From: Clostridium beijerinckii HUN142
GTDB lineage: Bacteria; Bacillota; Clostridia; Clostridiales; Clostridiaceae
DNA: 59,418 bases
Assembly (NCBI RefSeq): GCF_000621745.1
Contig: NZ_JHXK01000035.1
Location: 1-59,418 of the forward strand
Reading direction: 5' to 3'
Shown piece after piece: positions 22,745 through 31,870 of the stretch; the stretch's first letter is position 1, and each line of letters begins with the position of its first letter. Below the pieces are notes generated by a model. The model did no database searches, had not been told where the DNA came from, and worked only from the letters and a program-made list of their open reading frames with translations. Both the position numbers and the translations under genes were made by a program.

Positions 22745-23391
22745 AAGTCTCAAGGAATGAACTTAAAAGTATTTTAGAAGTTAACCTTAATGCGCTTAAA
22801 CAAATAGAAAGACGCAAGACATTAGATAAAAGATTACTAGAAAAAGGATACAAGTTAATCAGAAAGTATATTCAGAATAATAAAACAGTGTATGAGCTGC
22901 AACAATGTAAAACCAAGTACATAATAAACAAAACATACAATGTTAAAAAGGCTGATAACTTTATTGATTACTTCAATATAAGAACTAAAGAGGAACCAAA
23001 CAGTATAGAAGATATAGCAAATAAAGCTAATATAAATAAGAATACTGTTATTAAGTGGGATAACACACTACAGGATAAAAGAATAATATCAAAGGATGGC
23101 TATTATTACTTTAGGTTAGATAAGGACCAAGGGCAGTTAATTCAAGTATCCCAAGAAGAATATAAATCTTTCTGGAGAAACAAAGCTTACATTAATGCAT
23201 TTAGAAAGCTCCAGGAGAAATATATCCAAGGTGAAATAAGTCTAACGGAATTACAATTATCCAGTGGAGAGATAGCGGTAATAATAAGCACAATAGAAAA
23301 TAAGTATTACTACAAGATCAAAAAGTATAAGGTTAACAAAGACAATAAACTTTATATTGATACCAAGAACTTAATAGAGGGGGTACGCTGA
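22741..23391 (+). CDS. DNA-binding protein with two HTH segments
   Basis: A 216-residue basic protein. Residues 1-50 (VSRNELKSILEVNLNALKQI) look like an HTH, and residues about 88-130 (EPNSIEDIANKANINKNTVI, then KDGYYYFRL) form a second, winged HTH. It lies directly before terS and may be a packaging or regulatory DNA-binding protein. Its stop is inside the left arm of a large terminator. Confidence 0.65.
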   Translation: MKVSRNELKSILEVNLNALKQIERRKTLDKRLLEKGYKLIRKYIQNNKTVYELQQCKTKYIINKTYNVKKADNFIDYFNIRTKEEPNSIEDIANKANINKNTVIKWDNTLQDKRIISKDGYYYFRLDKDQGQLIQVSQEEYKSFWRNKAYINAFRKLQEKYIQGEISLTELQLSSGEIAVIISTIENKYYYKIKKYKVNKDNKLYIDTKNLIEGVR

Positions 23392-23440
23392 GTAGGATGT
23401 ATATAAATAATATATATTTCCTAGTGACCGTACCCCTTTT
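23378..23440 (+). terminator. large bipartite terminator before the packaging genes
   Basis: GGGGTACG (23380-23387) pairs with CGTACCCC (23429-23436), an inner TAGGA/TCCTA helix with a TATAT/ATATA tip extends it, and TTTT follows. The left arm overlaps the stop codon of 22741-23391. It separates early from late genes. Confidence 0.75.
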
Positions 23441-23508
23441 AGTGTAATAAATCTATAAGTTAAAACACTTAATATTCAAATGTAAAAGCGTAAAAGGAGG
23501 TTAAGACT

Positions 23509-23958
23509 ATGGAAGTAGATAAAAAACGCTTATCTGATGAACAATACAAAGCAATTGAATTGCTCGCAAACGGTGAGAATAAAACGGATACAGGTAGGTT
23601 GGTAGGCGTTACAAGACAGACAATTGATAACTGGATGAAGAATAAGGAGTTTAAGGCTGCCTTTGACGAGTATAAAACTATCATTAAAAACCTAGCAGAT
23701 GTAGAGATGAATGGCCATGCTAAGTCGCTAATGGACAATCTAATAAGGATAGCACTAACAGGTAAGTCAGAGAAGAACAGGCTTGACGCTACTATATATG
23801 GGTTGAATAGGATATATGGAACACCAACGAATAAGATAGAGCAGACTACTGAGAATAAAGACAACAATACCAGCAATAAAGATAAGGCTGATATAAATAC
23901 ACTACTCAATGAAGTGTCTGATAATAGTAATATAATCAAGTTAGAACAAGCAAAATAA
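23509..23958 (+). CDS. terS: terminase small subunit (phBC6A51-like HTH)
   Basis: A 149-residue protein with an N-terminal HTH (LSDEQYKAIELLANGENKTD, then VGVTRQTIDNWMKNKEFKAA), a helical middle and an acidic Asn-rich tail. This matches phBC6A51-type small terminase subunits, which recognise the packaging site. AAGGAGG precedes the ATG. It is separated from the large subunit by a 1.5-kb cassette with a recombinase and a nuclease. Confidence 0.85.
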   Translation: MEVDKKRLSDEQYKAIELLANGENKTDTGRLVGVTRQTIDNWMKNKEFKAAFDEYKTIIKNLADVEMNGHAKSLMDNLIRIALTGKSEKNRLDATIYGLNRIYGTPTNKIEQTTENKDNNTSNKDKADINTLLNEVSDNSNIIKLEQAK

Positions 23959-24091
23959 TAGCTTTAATTACTGTTCAATAAACCAATTCCTTACGTGAAC
24001 AAATAAAATAGAACATATGAGTATCTACAAATGGCATAACTGCATTGATACAACTAATAAAAATGTTCAGTAAATCAATATAACCTTTTCG

Positions 24092-24120
24092 TTGACAAAT
24101 GTATAAATTGGGAATAAAAT
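24092..24120 (+). promoter_or_regulatory. strong sigma-A promoter of the recombinase cassette
   Basis: Consensus -35 TTGACA (24092-24097), 17-bp spacer, -10 TAAAAT (24115-24120). The 120-base untranslated leader that follows contains AGAGGGGGTAGG and no ORF. The whole gap 23959-24250 holds nothing else recognised. Confidence 0.8.
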
Positions 24121-24250
24121 AACAGTATAGGATATGTAAAACCAATAGAGGGGGTAGGTTCTAAAAATGAGCTCCATCAACTGGCGTCGATAAGTCCTAT
24201 AAAATTTCTCACCAATTTTTAAAACTGAGGTTGAAGGAAGGTTATTGATT

Positions 24251-24853
24251 ATGATTTATGGTTATGCTAGATGTTCTACTGAGTTAAAAGAAGGAAAACA
24301 AGATGTTGCCTATCAGGTAAGAGAACTAAAGAAATTAGGAGTTACAGATAAAGATAACATATATATAGAATATGAAAGTGGAATGAAGGTTGACAGAAAA
24401 GAACTGAATAGACTGTTATCAGTAGTTTCAAAAGGTGATACTATAGTTGCCACAGAGGTTAGCCGTATTACAAGGTCAACTAAACAATTATGTGACATTA
24501 TAGAATTAGTGAAGCAAAAAAATATTAAATTAGTTATAGGAAAATCTATGACTATTGATTGTAGTAATGGAGAACTTGATCCTATGACAGCTGCATTCTT
24601 GCAAATGACAGGAGTATTTTCTGAGCTCGAAAGAAATATGATAAGGCAAAGAGTTATATTGGGAATGAACAACGCGAAAGCTAAAGGAAAGAAGATAGGA
24701 AGACCTGTAGTTGATAAAGACAGTATTCCGGGAGTATTCTATAAGCATTATCCATTATTTAAGAATAAGACCCTAAGTTTATCAGAGTTTGCTAAGTTAT
24801 GTGATATGAGTAGAACAACCATTTATAAATATTTAAAGATTGTAGAGGCGTAA
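24251..24853 (+). CDS. small serine recombinase (resolvase/invertase type)
   Basis: A 200-residue enzyme with a resolvase catalytic domain: MIYGYARCSTELKEGKQDV with Ser as nucleophile, DTIVATEVSRITRSTKQLCD, and GVFSELERNMIRQRVILGM. A C-terminal HTH (LSEFAKLCDMSRTTIYKYLK) follows. It lacks the long C-terminal domain of the integrase, so it is a resolvase/invertase. Located with a GIY-YIG gene between terS and terL and driven by its own promoter, it is probably part of an inserted mobile cassette. ATG 24251 fits the AAGGAAGG site. Confidence 0.9.
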   Translation: MIYGYARCSTELKEGKQDVAYQVRELKKLGVTDKDNIYIEYESGMKVDRKELNRLLSVVSKGDTIVATEVSRITRSTKQLCDIIELVKQKNIKLVIGKSMTIDCSNGELDPMTAAFLQMTGVFSELERNMIRQRVILGMNNAKAKGKKIGRPVVDKDSIPGVFYKHYPLFKNKTLSLSEFAKLCDMSRTTIYKYLKIVEA

Positions 24854-24855
24854 TT

Positions 24856-25383
24856 ATGAAATGGTATTTATATAGGTTCTTAAATATAAAAAATAATATA
24901 ATTTATATTGGGAAAACAGGTAATATAGCACAAAGATTAGCCTATCATTTTGGAACAAGAGGTCATTTGCCAATTGAATGTTATAATGAAACCAATAAAA
25001 TAGAAATATTAGAACTTAATACAAAGACAGAAATGAATATAAAGGAATTGTATTATATATCTAAATATAAATGTAAATATAACATTTGTGACAATAATGA
25101 AGTGGTATATATAAAGGGCCTTGAAGATAACGATATTTGGAAAGAGTACAATATAAAAAAAGAAGAATCAGAAAGCAAAGATGAAAAAATAAAAAAGTTA
25201 TTAATCGAAAATAAAGAGCTTAGAATTAAATTAAAAGAGCAACATAAAAAGAATATAGAAGAACTTAAAAAAGCTTATGCTATATTTAATGAATACTACG
25301 TACTTAAAGAAGTTATTGAAGAATATGAAAAAGTTACAGGCCTTACATGGAAGAAAAAAGCTTATAACATAGTAATATCGTAA
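24856..25383 (+). CDS. GIY-YIG nuclease-domain protein
   Basis: A 175-residue protein. Residues 1-75 carry a GIY-YIG core in variant form: WYLYRFLNIKNNIIYIGKTG, then NIAQRLAYHFGTRGHLP and MNIKELYYISKYKCKYN. A coiled coil (about 105-150) follows. Such proteins include homing endonucleases that move into phage genes. It starts two bases after the recombinase stop, so the two form one unit. Confidence 0.82.
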   Translation: MKWYLYRFLNIKNNIIYIGKTGNIAQRLAYHFGTRGHLPIECYNETNKIEILELNTKTEMNIKELYYISKYKCKYNICDNNEVVYIKGLEDNDIWKEYNIKKEESESKDEKIKKLLIENKELRIKLKEQHKKNIEELKKAYAIFNEYYVLKEVIEEYEKVTGLTWKKKAYNIVIS

Positions 25384-25403
25384 CTAAAATAAACTTTTGA
25401 TTT

Positions 25404-25432
25404 AGAACTTACAGAAATGTAGGTTCTTTTTT
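25404..25432 (+). terminator. rho-independent terminator
   Basis: AGAACTTACA pairs with TGTAGGTTCT around GAAA, then TTTTTT. It closes the recombinase/GIY-YIG cassette. Confidence 0.82.
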
Positions 25433-25451
25433 AATGTAGAAAGGTTGTGAA

Positions 25452-25679
25452 ATGATGGGTTTAAATGATTTAAAGAAACTATGCGATGAACACAATAATT
25501 GCTTAGAAATTAGCAATATCATTCAGGAAAATAAAGAGAAAAGGCATTGGTTGAAAGTAACAACTCCATCAAGCGGCGAATTTTACTTAGATGAAGATGT
25601 TATAAAGGTTTTAGAACTATATTATTCAAAAAAAGGATTAGAAATTGAAAAAGTAGTTAAAGAATTACTTGATAAATAG
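25452..25679 (+). CDS. hypothetical protein before terL
   Basis: A 75-residue protein (GLNDLKKLCDEHNNCLEISN) with helices at both ends. ATG 25452 or 25455; AAGGTTG upstream. No family recognised. Confidence 0.6.
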   Translation: MMGLNDLKKLCDEHNNCLEISNIIQENKEKRHWLKVTTPSSGEFYLDEDVIKVLELYYSKKGLEIEKVVKELLDK

Positions 25680-25714
25680 CCTTAGCAACTAATTCGGGAA
25701 GGAGGTTATAGCCT

Positions 25715-27472
25715 TTGATTTACTTTGATGGATTGGAATTTAAAGATGAACTAAGATTTGAGATTTATATATTAAAGAAACATCTTACAAAACATTATGG
25801 AGAAGAAAAGGCTATAGCCTTAATTCAAAATAATGCAGATGATTTGGATAGGTTAGCAAAGGCATTAGGCGAAATTGATATAGCGTTCTTTTGCCTTTAT
25901 TTTATGTCAGATACATTTGTTGTTAAAGACGGGAACACTGCAAGAGAATTAGCTCCGGCACATTATGAATTGTGGGAATTAGCGGATAATGCTTTTATTA
26001 AAGATCTATATGATAAATTGAATATTATTGAGCCTAGAGGATTTGCAAAAACAACAATCTTTGATTTAGCTATTTCTGTTTGGCTACATTGTTATAGGAA
26101 ATCAATATTTACTTTATTAGGTGCTAAAAAAGACGATGATGCAGGTCAGTTTATTGATTCTATTAAAAAAGTATTTTTAGAGAATGAAAAAATCAAGAGA
26201 GCGTTTGGGATATTAATAGATCCTAAAGGCGCTAAGCCAAGTGGTGAAAGATATACCGTAAATGCTAATGAAATTGAATTTACTAATGACACTTATTTAA
26301 GAGCAGTTGGTTCTGCTAGTTCTGTCAGAGGCGCAAACTGGAAAGGTATTAGACCTACAGTTGTAATAGCTGATGATTACCAGGATGAAAAAGACATACT
26401 TACTGAGGATGCAAGAGAAAAGAAATATAATCGTTGGACCAAGGAAATTGAGCAGGTAGGTGATAAAGCTGTCTATAGAAAAGGTGTAAAGATTAAATCA
26501 GCTACCAAGATTATTTCTATTGGAACAGTGTTACACATTGATTGCCTTATGAGTAGGCTTTCAAGAAATAACGATTATAAAACTATTTTAAGACGAGCGA
26601 TAATTCTGGAACCAAACCAAACAGTAGAGGATATATTTGAATCTACTTTATGGTTAGAGTGTAAAAAGCTTTATTTCAATGATAAATTGGATAATCCGAA
26701 AGAAGCAGCAAAGCAATTCTACGAAGATTATAAGGAAGAAATGAAATTTAAAACCTTATGGGAAGAAAAGTGGGATTGCTTTAATGATTTAGCGGTTCCT
26801 TATTGGGAAAATAGAATATCCTTTATGTCAGAGTTAATGAATGATGCTACAGCTATAGGGGAAAAGTGGTTTAAATCAGTTGCGACTAGGCCAAGCAAGG
26901 AAATTGAGGAACGTGAATTTATTAAAACAATGCTCATTGTGGATCCTGCATCAACTCAAACAAGAAGGTCAGACTTCACTTTTATTGGAGTAGGTTCGGA
27001 AAGTACAAATGGATTTGTTTATTTAAGGGATTATTTAATGAAAAGACTTACTTTTGACCAGTATTGTGGAAAAGTAATTGAGTATTTAGAGAGATATCCA
27101 GATGATATAACCCACATAAAAATTGAAAAAAATACGTTCCAAGGAGCGGATGTTCTAGAAATTAAGAAGTTAATATCTAAACATGATGTTCTTAAATTTA
27201 AACAATATGAGTTTATTAATGAAATGCAGCGTAAAAACAAGGATGAAAAGATTAGTACAATAATTGATGATGTAAATAATGGTCAAATTATTTTAAATTC
27301 TGATTGTGAAGATTGCAAAGAAGTTGTTGACCAAATAAAAGAATTTCAAGGTCAGCAATATACACCGCATGATGATGCTATAGATGGTATCTCTGAACTT
27401 AGAATAGCTTTAAAAGATGTAAAAATAATACCTATAGCAACTTTTATAAATAGAAAGACTTTGGGTATATAG
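25715..27472 (+). CDS. terL: terminase large subunit
   Basis: A 585-residue packaging motor from TTG after GGAAGGAGG. The ATPase has EPRGFAKTT as Walker A (about residue 110) and VVIADDYQDE as Walker B (about 220). The nuclease (RNase H fold) starts with TMLIVDPASTQTRRSDFTFI (about 410), and HIKIEKN and PHDDAIDGISE supply the further acidic residues. It cuts concatemeric DNA and pumps it into the prohead through the portal encoded next. Confidence 0.93.
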   Translation: MIYFDGLEFKDELRFEIYILKKHLTKHYGEEKAIALIQNNADDLDRLAKALGEIDIAFFCLYFMSDTFVVKDGNTARELAPAHYELWELADNAFIKDLYDKLNIIEPRGFAKTTIFDLAISVWLHCYRKSIFTLLGAKKDDDAGQFIDSIKKVFLENEKIKRAFGILIDPKGAKPSGERYTVNANEIEFTNDTYLRAVGSASSVRGANWKGIRPTVVIADDYQDEKDILTEDAREKKYNRWTKEIEQVGDKAVYRKGVKIKSATKIISIGTVLHIDCLMSRLSRNNDYKTILRRAIILEPNQTVEDIFESTLWLECKKLYFNDKLDNPKEAAKQFYEDYKEEMKFKTLWEEKWDCFNDLAVPYWENRISFMSELMNDATAIGEKWFKSVATRPSKEIEEREFIKTMLIVDPASTQTRRSDFTFIGVGSESTNGFVYLRDYLMKRLTFDQYCGKVIEYLERYPDDITHIKIEKNTFQGADVLEIKKLISKHDVLKFKQYEFINEMQRKNKDEKISTIIDDVNNGQIILNSDCEDCKEVVDQIKEFQGQQYTPHDDAIDGISELRIALKDVKIIPIATFINRKTLGI

Positions 27473-27487
27473 AAGGGGGATGGGAAC

Positions 27488-28777
27488 TTGATAAATATAG
27501 AATTATTGCAAAAAGTTTATAACCATTTCCAAACTGAAAAACCACTTTTTGATGATATGTATCTTTATTATAAAGGTGATTCACAAGCTTTAAGAGATTA
27601 TTTTAAAGTTATAGGAGAAAAGAGAAGCAGTCGCAAGATAAGCGTTAACTTTATAAAAAAATTCATCAAAGAAGAGGTTAGTTATAGCGTTGGAAATGAG
27701 ATAAACTATATTTCGAAATCAGGAGATAAAAATGTTGTAAATGATATTGAGTATAGCTTAAGCCATTGGAGTGAGCAACATGATGCATTATTAATGAATC
27801 GAATGCTAACTTATGGATATGCTTTTGAACTATATTATATGGATGGTAAAGCACAATTTTGTTCTAGAATTATAACACCAAGAGAAGGTTATGCTTATGT
27901 TGATGATTTAGGGAATGTGATATTTTTCATGAGGGTGTTTAAAAAGAAGTTTGATTCAAACACATATATAGATGTTTATGATGATGCAAACATTTATCAT
28001 TATATTGATACTTTTGATAAAGTGGAAATTGAGCAACATTATTTCGGAGAAGTGCCAGTTTCGTTTGCCAAGATAAGCGATGAAAAAAGATACGATACTA
28101 TATATAACGATATAAAGGGTCTACAAGATGCCTATGAAACTAACTTATCCGATATCTCAAATGAAATAAGTGATTTTAGAAATGCTTATTTAGGTATATT
28201 TGGATTTCAAATTAAAGAAGATGACATTGATAAGTTAAAAGAACTGGGCGTAATCCAAGTTAGCACAGAAAAGGGTAGAGCAGAGTGGATAATTAAGAAT
28301 ATTAACGATAGCTTTATTCAAAATACATTAGCCACAGAAGAAGATAAGATGTATCAGCTGACGTCGCATATAAATCATAATGAGAAAATGCAAAGCAATT
28401 TAAGTGGACTAGCTTTAAGATCAAGGCTGATTTCACTTGAAGAAAAATGCAAACTTAATACTAAAGCTTTTGCAGATGCAGCTAAGAATAGGCTGAAATT
28501 TTTATTTATTTACTTAAATCTTAAAAAGAATAAGTCTTATGATTACAAAGATATAAAAATTAAGTTTACTCCAAATGTACCACAGGATGATTTATCAGCA
28601 GCTCAAATAATTCAACAATTAGGAGATAAATTACCATTAGAAGTTGCTTTATCATTATTAAGCTTTATAGAAAATCCGCAAAGAGTTGCAGAACAGGCCA
28701 AAGAGGAACAACAAGAAATGATGGATAATATCCCTAATCATGATGATACTTTAAATAGTAATAGTGGTAATAATTAA
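27488..28777 (+). CDS. portal protein (SPP1 gp6-like)
   Basis: A 429-residue protein from TTG after AAGGGGGATGGG. VNFIKKFIKEEVSYSVGNEI near the N-terminus, the central ILDVYDDANIYHY-like region and the clip-domain segment around LSDISNEISDFRNAYLGIFG are typical of SPP1-type portals. Acidic C-terminus. It forms the dodecameric ring at the packaging vertex. Its stop shares one base with the next start. Confidence 0.9.
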   Translation: MINIELLQKVYNHFQTEKPLFDDMYLYYKGDSQALRDYFKVIGEKRSSRKISVNFIKKFIKEEVSYSVGNEINYISKSGDKNVVNDIEYSLSHWSEQHDALLMNRMLTYGYAFELYYMDGKAQFCSRIITPREGYAYVDDLGNVIFFMRVFKKKFDSNTYIDVYDDANIYHYIDTFDKVEIEQHYFGEVPVSFAKISDEKRYDTIYNDIKGLQDAYETNLSDISNEISDFRNAYLGIFGFQIKEDDIDKLKELGVIQVSTEKGRAEWIIKNINDSFIQNTLATEEDKMYQLTSHINHNEKMQSNLSGLALRSRLISLEEKCKLNTKAFADAAKNRLKFLFIYLNLKKNKSYDYKDIKIKFTPNVPQDDLSAAQIIQQLGDKLPLEVALSLLSFIENPQRVAEQAKEEQQEMMDNIPNHDDTLNSNSGNN

Positions 28778-30186
28778 TGGTTAGTAATATTGATGAAATA
28801 AATCTAATAGGTGGCTTTTATAGCAATGCAGCAATTGGCGAGCTTAAAAAAGATAATAATAAAGACTATAACTCAATATATGGTTTCGTCGCAGCTTTAT
28901 TACTTGAATATACAATAGCCGAAGAAAAGCTTAAGCTAACTACAGCACAAAGGATTTTAGAGTTCAAAAAAGCTAGTGTATTAATTAATGATATCTTTAG
29001 TAATCAAACTAAAAATGAAATTAAAATGGTTACTGACATTCTAAAAGATACTATTAACAAACTAATAAAATTTAGAAAGAAAACTAATCAGTGGAATATT
29101 AGCAATAAAGATGTTAGAAATATTTTAAATACCGAAATAGATGGTAAAACTTATTCGGATAGAATTTATGATAATAAAAATGCAATTGCTAAGTTGCTAA
29201 AAAAACAAACCAAGGACTTACTAGATGGAAAAACGTCAGTAAATGAAATTAAGGACTTAATTAAGAAAACTTTTGGTACTAATGATCATGTGACTGATAG
29301 ATTGGTTGAAAATGAAATTTCAAGAGTGTGCCGTGAATTAGATGAACGATATTTTATAGATAATGACATCATTGATTTAGTTTATTGTGGTATATTAGAT
29401 AGTCATATTTGTGAAAAATGTCTTGACTTAGATGGGAAAGAGTTTAAGAGAGATGACCCAAACAGACCTAAACTTCCAAAGCATATAAGATGCAGGTGTT
29501 TTTATTCTATAGCTGATAAATCAAAAAAATCATTAAATATGAGCTCTAATAAATCTGATGATAAGAATCCTGTTCAAGGGAATAAGATATCAAATGAGCA
29601 ATTAAATAATTTTATACAGAAATTAAATGATTTAGGAGTAAATTGTGTAGGCTTTGAGGAATATCATGGAGAATATGATGTATTAAATAATATGGTTGAA
29701 GATTTAAAAGTTATTATTAATGATTTCCCTATGATTAAAAATCTAAAAAATGGACTAACATTAAAGTATGAGGATGCAGGCAATGTAGAAGATCTAGCAG
29801 TTACTAGAGGAAAAACAATTATATTAAATAAAAGAGTCTTTGATGATAGTGAGTACATGAAACAAATGTATGATAAGTTAACTAATGAAGGATGGTTTGT
29901 TAAAGGAACGGATTATAGGTCAGTTATATATCATGAAATAGGACATATATTAAATAATAAAGACAAGAGATTATTAAAAAGTGTTGAGAATGACATTAGA
30001 AAAAGAGCTCTTGACAACAACATGAAGTTTAATACTTATGTAATGGAAAATATCTCGGAATATGCGTCAATAACATATAATGGATATAATTATGAGGAGT
30101 TACTACCAGAGCTAATTTCAATGTGTTATAATGGTAATAATAAAAAAATAGCTGAAGAAATAATAAATCAACTAAAATTGAGGTGA
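28777..30186 (+). CDS. MuF/SPP1 gp7-like minor head protein fused to a zincin-like C-terminal domain
   Basis: A 469-residue protein. The N-terminal half (about 1-255) is a phage head morphogenesis domain, ending in the diagnostic VYCGILDSHICEKCLDLDGK, then PKLPKHIRCRCFYS. After a Ser/Asn/Lys linker the C-terminal part (about 270-469) is unlike a normal head protein: it carries SVIYHEIGHILNN (HExxH near residue 390) and downstream acidic residues (NISEYASITYNGYNYEELLP). This is a zincin metallopeptidase-like domain. MuF proteins with toxin C-termini are known in Firmicute temperate phages; this fits that pattern. Confidence 0.85.
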   Translation: MVSNIDEINLIGGFYSNAAIGELKKDNNKDYNSIYGFVAALLLEYTIAEEKLKLTTAQRILEFKKASVLINDIFSNQTKNEIKMVTDILKDTINKLIKFRKKTNQWNISNKDVRNILNTEIDGKTYSDRIYDNKNAIAKLLKKQTKDLLDGKTSVNEIKDLIKKTFGTNDHVTDRLVENEISRVCRELDERYFIDNDIIDLVYCGILDSHICEKCLDLDGKEFKRDDPNRPKLPKHIRCRCFYSIADKSKKSLNMSSNKSDDKNPVQGNKISNEQLNNFIQKLNDLGVNCVGFEEYHGEYDVLNNMVEDLKVIINDFPMIKNLKNGLTLKYEDAGNVEDLAVTRGKTIILNKRVFDDSEYMKQMYDKLTNEGWFVKGTDYRSVIYHEIGHILNNKDKRLLKSVENDIRKRALDNNMKFNTYVMENISEYASITYNGYNYEELLPELISMCYNGNNKKIAEEIINQLKLR

Positions 30187-30191
30187 TATTA

Positions 30192-30371
30192 GTGTGGGGA
30201 AATATTAAAGTAGCTAAATTTCTAAAGAATGAAGAATGGTATGAAATTGTTCCTGGCAAAGGGTATGTTGCAACAAGTAAAATGCCAAAAGAGGAACAAG
30301 AAACACTTGATTTGCTAAATAAAAAGATAAAACAAGAATCTCAAGATCATAAAATCAGTTTAGAAGAATAA
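30192..30371 (+). CDS. small protein following the MuF-zincin gene
   Basis: A 59-residue protein from GTG after TGAGGTGAT (WGNIKVAKFLKNEEWYEIVP). It may be an immunity protein for the zincin domain, or one of the small proteins often found next to phage head genes. A terminator overlaps its stop. Sequence alone does not decide. Confidence 0.6.
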   Translation: MWGNIKVAKFLKNEEWYEIVPGKGYVATSKMPKEEQETLDLLNKKIKQESQDHKISLEE

Positions 30372-30410
30372 AAGCACTTACTTAAGTTAATAGGTAGGTG
30401 CTTTTATTAT
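30371..30410 (+). terminator. rho-independent terminator
   Basis: AAAGCACTTAC pairs with GTAGGTGCTTT (one wobble), then TTATTAT. Lies within the late operon. Confidence 0.82.
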
Positions 30411-30436
30411 GCCTAAAATTAAGGAAGGATATGTTT

Positions 30437-30604
30437 ATGCATAAGAACGTTTATAAAATATGTGTTATATTATGGACTATTATTTTGGTAGTAGCTGTGT
30501 TTATTCCATATATTATAGTGTTAAAATTATTATTATTTCTCGCATATATCACTGCAACGCTTCAATTTTATAAGAATATCATGAGTGAAAGTTTAAAGAG
30601 GTAA
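30437..30604 (+). CDS. small two-pass membrane protein
   Basis: A 55-residue protein with two membrane segments (ICVILWTIILVVAVFIPYII and VLKLLLFLAYITATLQFY). AAGGAAGG favours ATG 30437 over 30431. It lies in the head gene cluster between two terminators, which is an odd place for a membrane protein; perhaps a moron. Confidence 0.65.
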   Translation: MHKNVYKICVILWTIILVVAVFIPYIIVLKLLLFLAYITATLQFYKNIMSESLKR

Positions 30605-30617
30605 TCCAATATCTCGC

Positions 30618-30646
30618 AAAGCCAGCGTTAAGGCTTATTTTATTTT
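30618..30646 (+). terminator. weak rho-independent terminator
   Basis: AAGCC pairs with GGCTT around an 8-base loop, then ATTTTATTTT. Confidence 0.55.
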
Positions 30647-30661
30647 AGGAGGAATGTATAA

Positions 30662-31126
30662 ATGAATTACTATATCGGAACCGCATTAGTGAAAGCACAA
30701 CCAATGACAAGAGGAGAGTATAATAAATTTAGAGGATGGGAAGCTCCAAAAGGAGAAGACCAAACAATTGATGGATATCTAGTTGAAGATGAAACAAGAT
30801 ATATTTTTTGGAGACCAGGATGCCAATTTGATAAATGTTATCTCAAGGTTGATGATAATCCCAACTTACCTAGTGGTGTTTCAGTAGGGGCAAAAATGGT
30901 TGATGATTTTATTGTTGATTATGAAGTATTTACTAAGAAAGATAAAATTACTATTGTTATAGCAACATTGGTGAATGGATTTACAATTGTTGAAAGTTCA
31001 GCATGTGTTGATCCCCAAAATTATAATGAGGAAATAGGAGCTGAAATATGTAAAGAAAGAATTAAAAATCAAGTATGGAATCACTTAGGTTTCTTATTGC
31101 AAACAGCATATAAAGGTATTAAATAA
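30662..31126 (+). CDS. phage Gp49-like (N4 Gp49 / Sf6 gene 66 family) protein
   Basis: A 154-residue protein. The first half (YIGTALVKAQPMTRGEYNKF, then RGWEAPKG and DGYLVEDETRYIFW) and the C-terminal half (QNYNEEIGAEICKERIKNQV, ending GFLLQTAYKG) both match the Gp49/66 family of small phage proteins of unknown function. AGGAGG precedes the ATG. Placement among head genes is unusual. Confidence 0.8.
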   Translation: MNYYIGTALVKAQPMTRGEYNKFRGWEAPKGEDQTIDGYLVEDETRYIFWRPGCQFDKCYLKVDDNPNLPSGVSVGAKMVDDFIVDYEVFTKKDKITIVIATLVNGFTIVESSACVDPQNYNEEIGAEICKERIKNQVWNHLGFLLQTAYKGIK

Positions 31127-31152
31127 GTCTTAGAAATAAGGCTTTTTATTTT
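31125..31152 (+). terminator. rho-independent terminator
   Basis: AAGTCTTA pairs with TAAGGCTT around GAAA, then TTTATTTTG. Overlaps the preceding stop codon. Confidence 0.78.
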
Positions 31153-31242
31153 GCCCTTAGCATGGCTTTAAAAGGCTAGAAATAAATAATGATTTAACTA
31201 TACAGGGTTAGTAATAAAACTGGATAGGGAAGGAGTTTAACA

Positions 31243-31845
31243 ATGAAGAAAAACGAAATAAATGAATTATTAAAAGACTTAGCAGAGGATGCAGACATAG
31301 ATGACGTTGTAAAAGGAAATGAAACATTATCAAAATTATTTGAGAAGGATTTAACTATTGATGATGTTAAAAACTTTTTAGATAGTAATGAAGATGGTAA
31401 AAAGTATTTACAACAATATGGGGATACGAGAGTTACAGATGGAATTAAAAGTTGGCAAAAAAATAACTTACAAAAACTTATTGATGACGCGGTGAGCAAA
31501 ACCAATCCTCAAGAAACACCAGAACAAAAAATGATTCGTGAGCTACAAGAGAAATTTGAACAATCAGAAAAACAAAGGACTCAGGAAACTCTAAGAAATA
31601 AGGCTTTAAAGGTTGCTACAGAAAAGAAATTACCTGGTGATCTAATTGACTATCTAATTGGACAAGATGAAGAAACAACATTGAAAAACTTAGATAATTT
31701 TAATGATATTTATAGCAAAACAATTTCACAGGCAATTGAAGAAAAATTAAAAGGTGGATATAAGCCACCAAGTGGCGACCCTACACCAGTTGATGAATCA
31801 AAAATGACTGATGATGAATGGTTCGCAGCACATCAAGAAAAATAA
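31243..31845 (+). CDS. capsid scaffolding protein (DUF4355-like)
   Basis: A 200-residue acidic, helical protein just before the major capsid gene. Coiled coil at about 90-130 (EQKMIRELQEKFEQSEKQRT) and the C-terminal hook KMTDDEWFAAHQEK are typical of DUF4355-type scaffolds. It guides coat assembly and leaves the mature head. AAGGAG precedes the ATG. Confidence 0.85.
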   Translation: MKKNEINELLKDLAEDADIDDVVKGNETLSKLFEKDLTIDDVKNFLDSNEDGKKYLQQYGDTRVTDGIKSWQKNNLQKLIDDAVSKTNPQETPEQKMIRELQEKFEQSEKQRTQETLRNKALKVATEKKLPGDLIDYLIGQDEETTLKNLDNFNDIYSKTISQAIEEKLKGGYKPPSGDPTPVDESKMTDDEWFAAHQEK

Positions 31846-31870
31846 TTAAAATTAAGGAGTGAATTTATTT

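Noticed and set aside
21092..25432. Recurring AGAAC...GTTCT units as a CRISPR-like array
   Set aside because: They are terminator stems at gene ends with irregular spacing and T runs, not direct repeats with spacers.
30192..30371. Firm call of an immunity gene after the MuF-zincin gene
   Set aside because: Position suggests it, but similar small ORFs follow head genes in many phages; kept as a possibility only.
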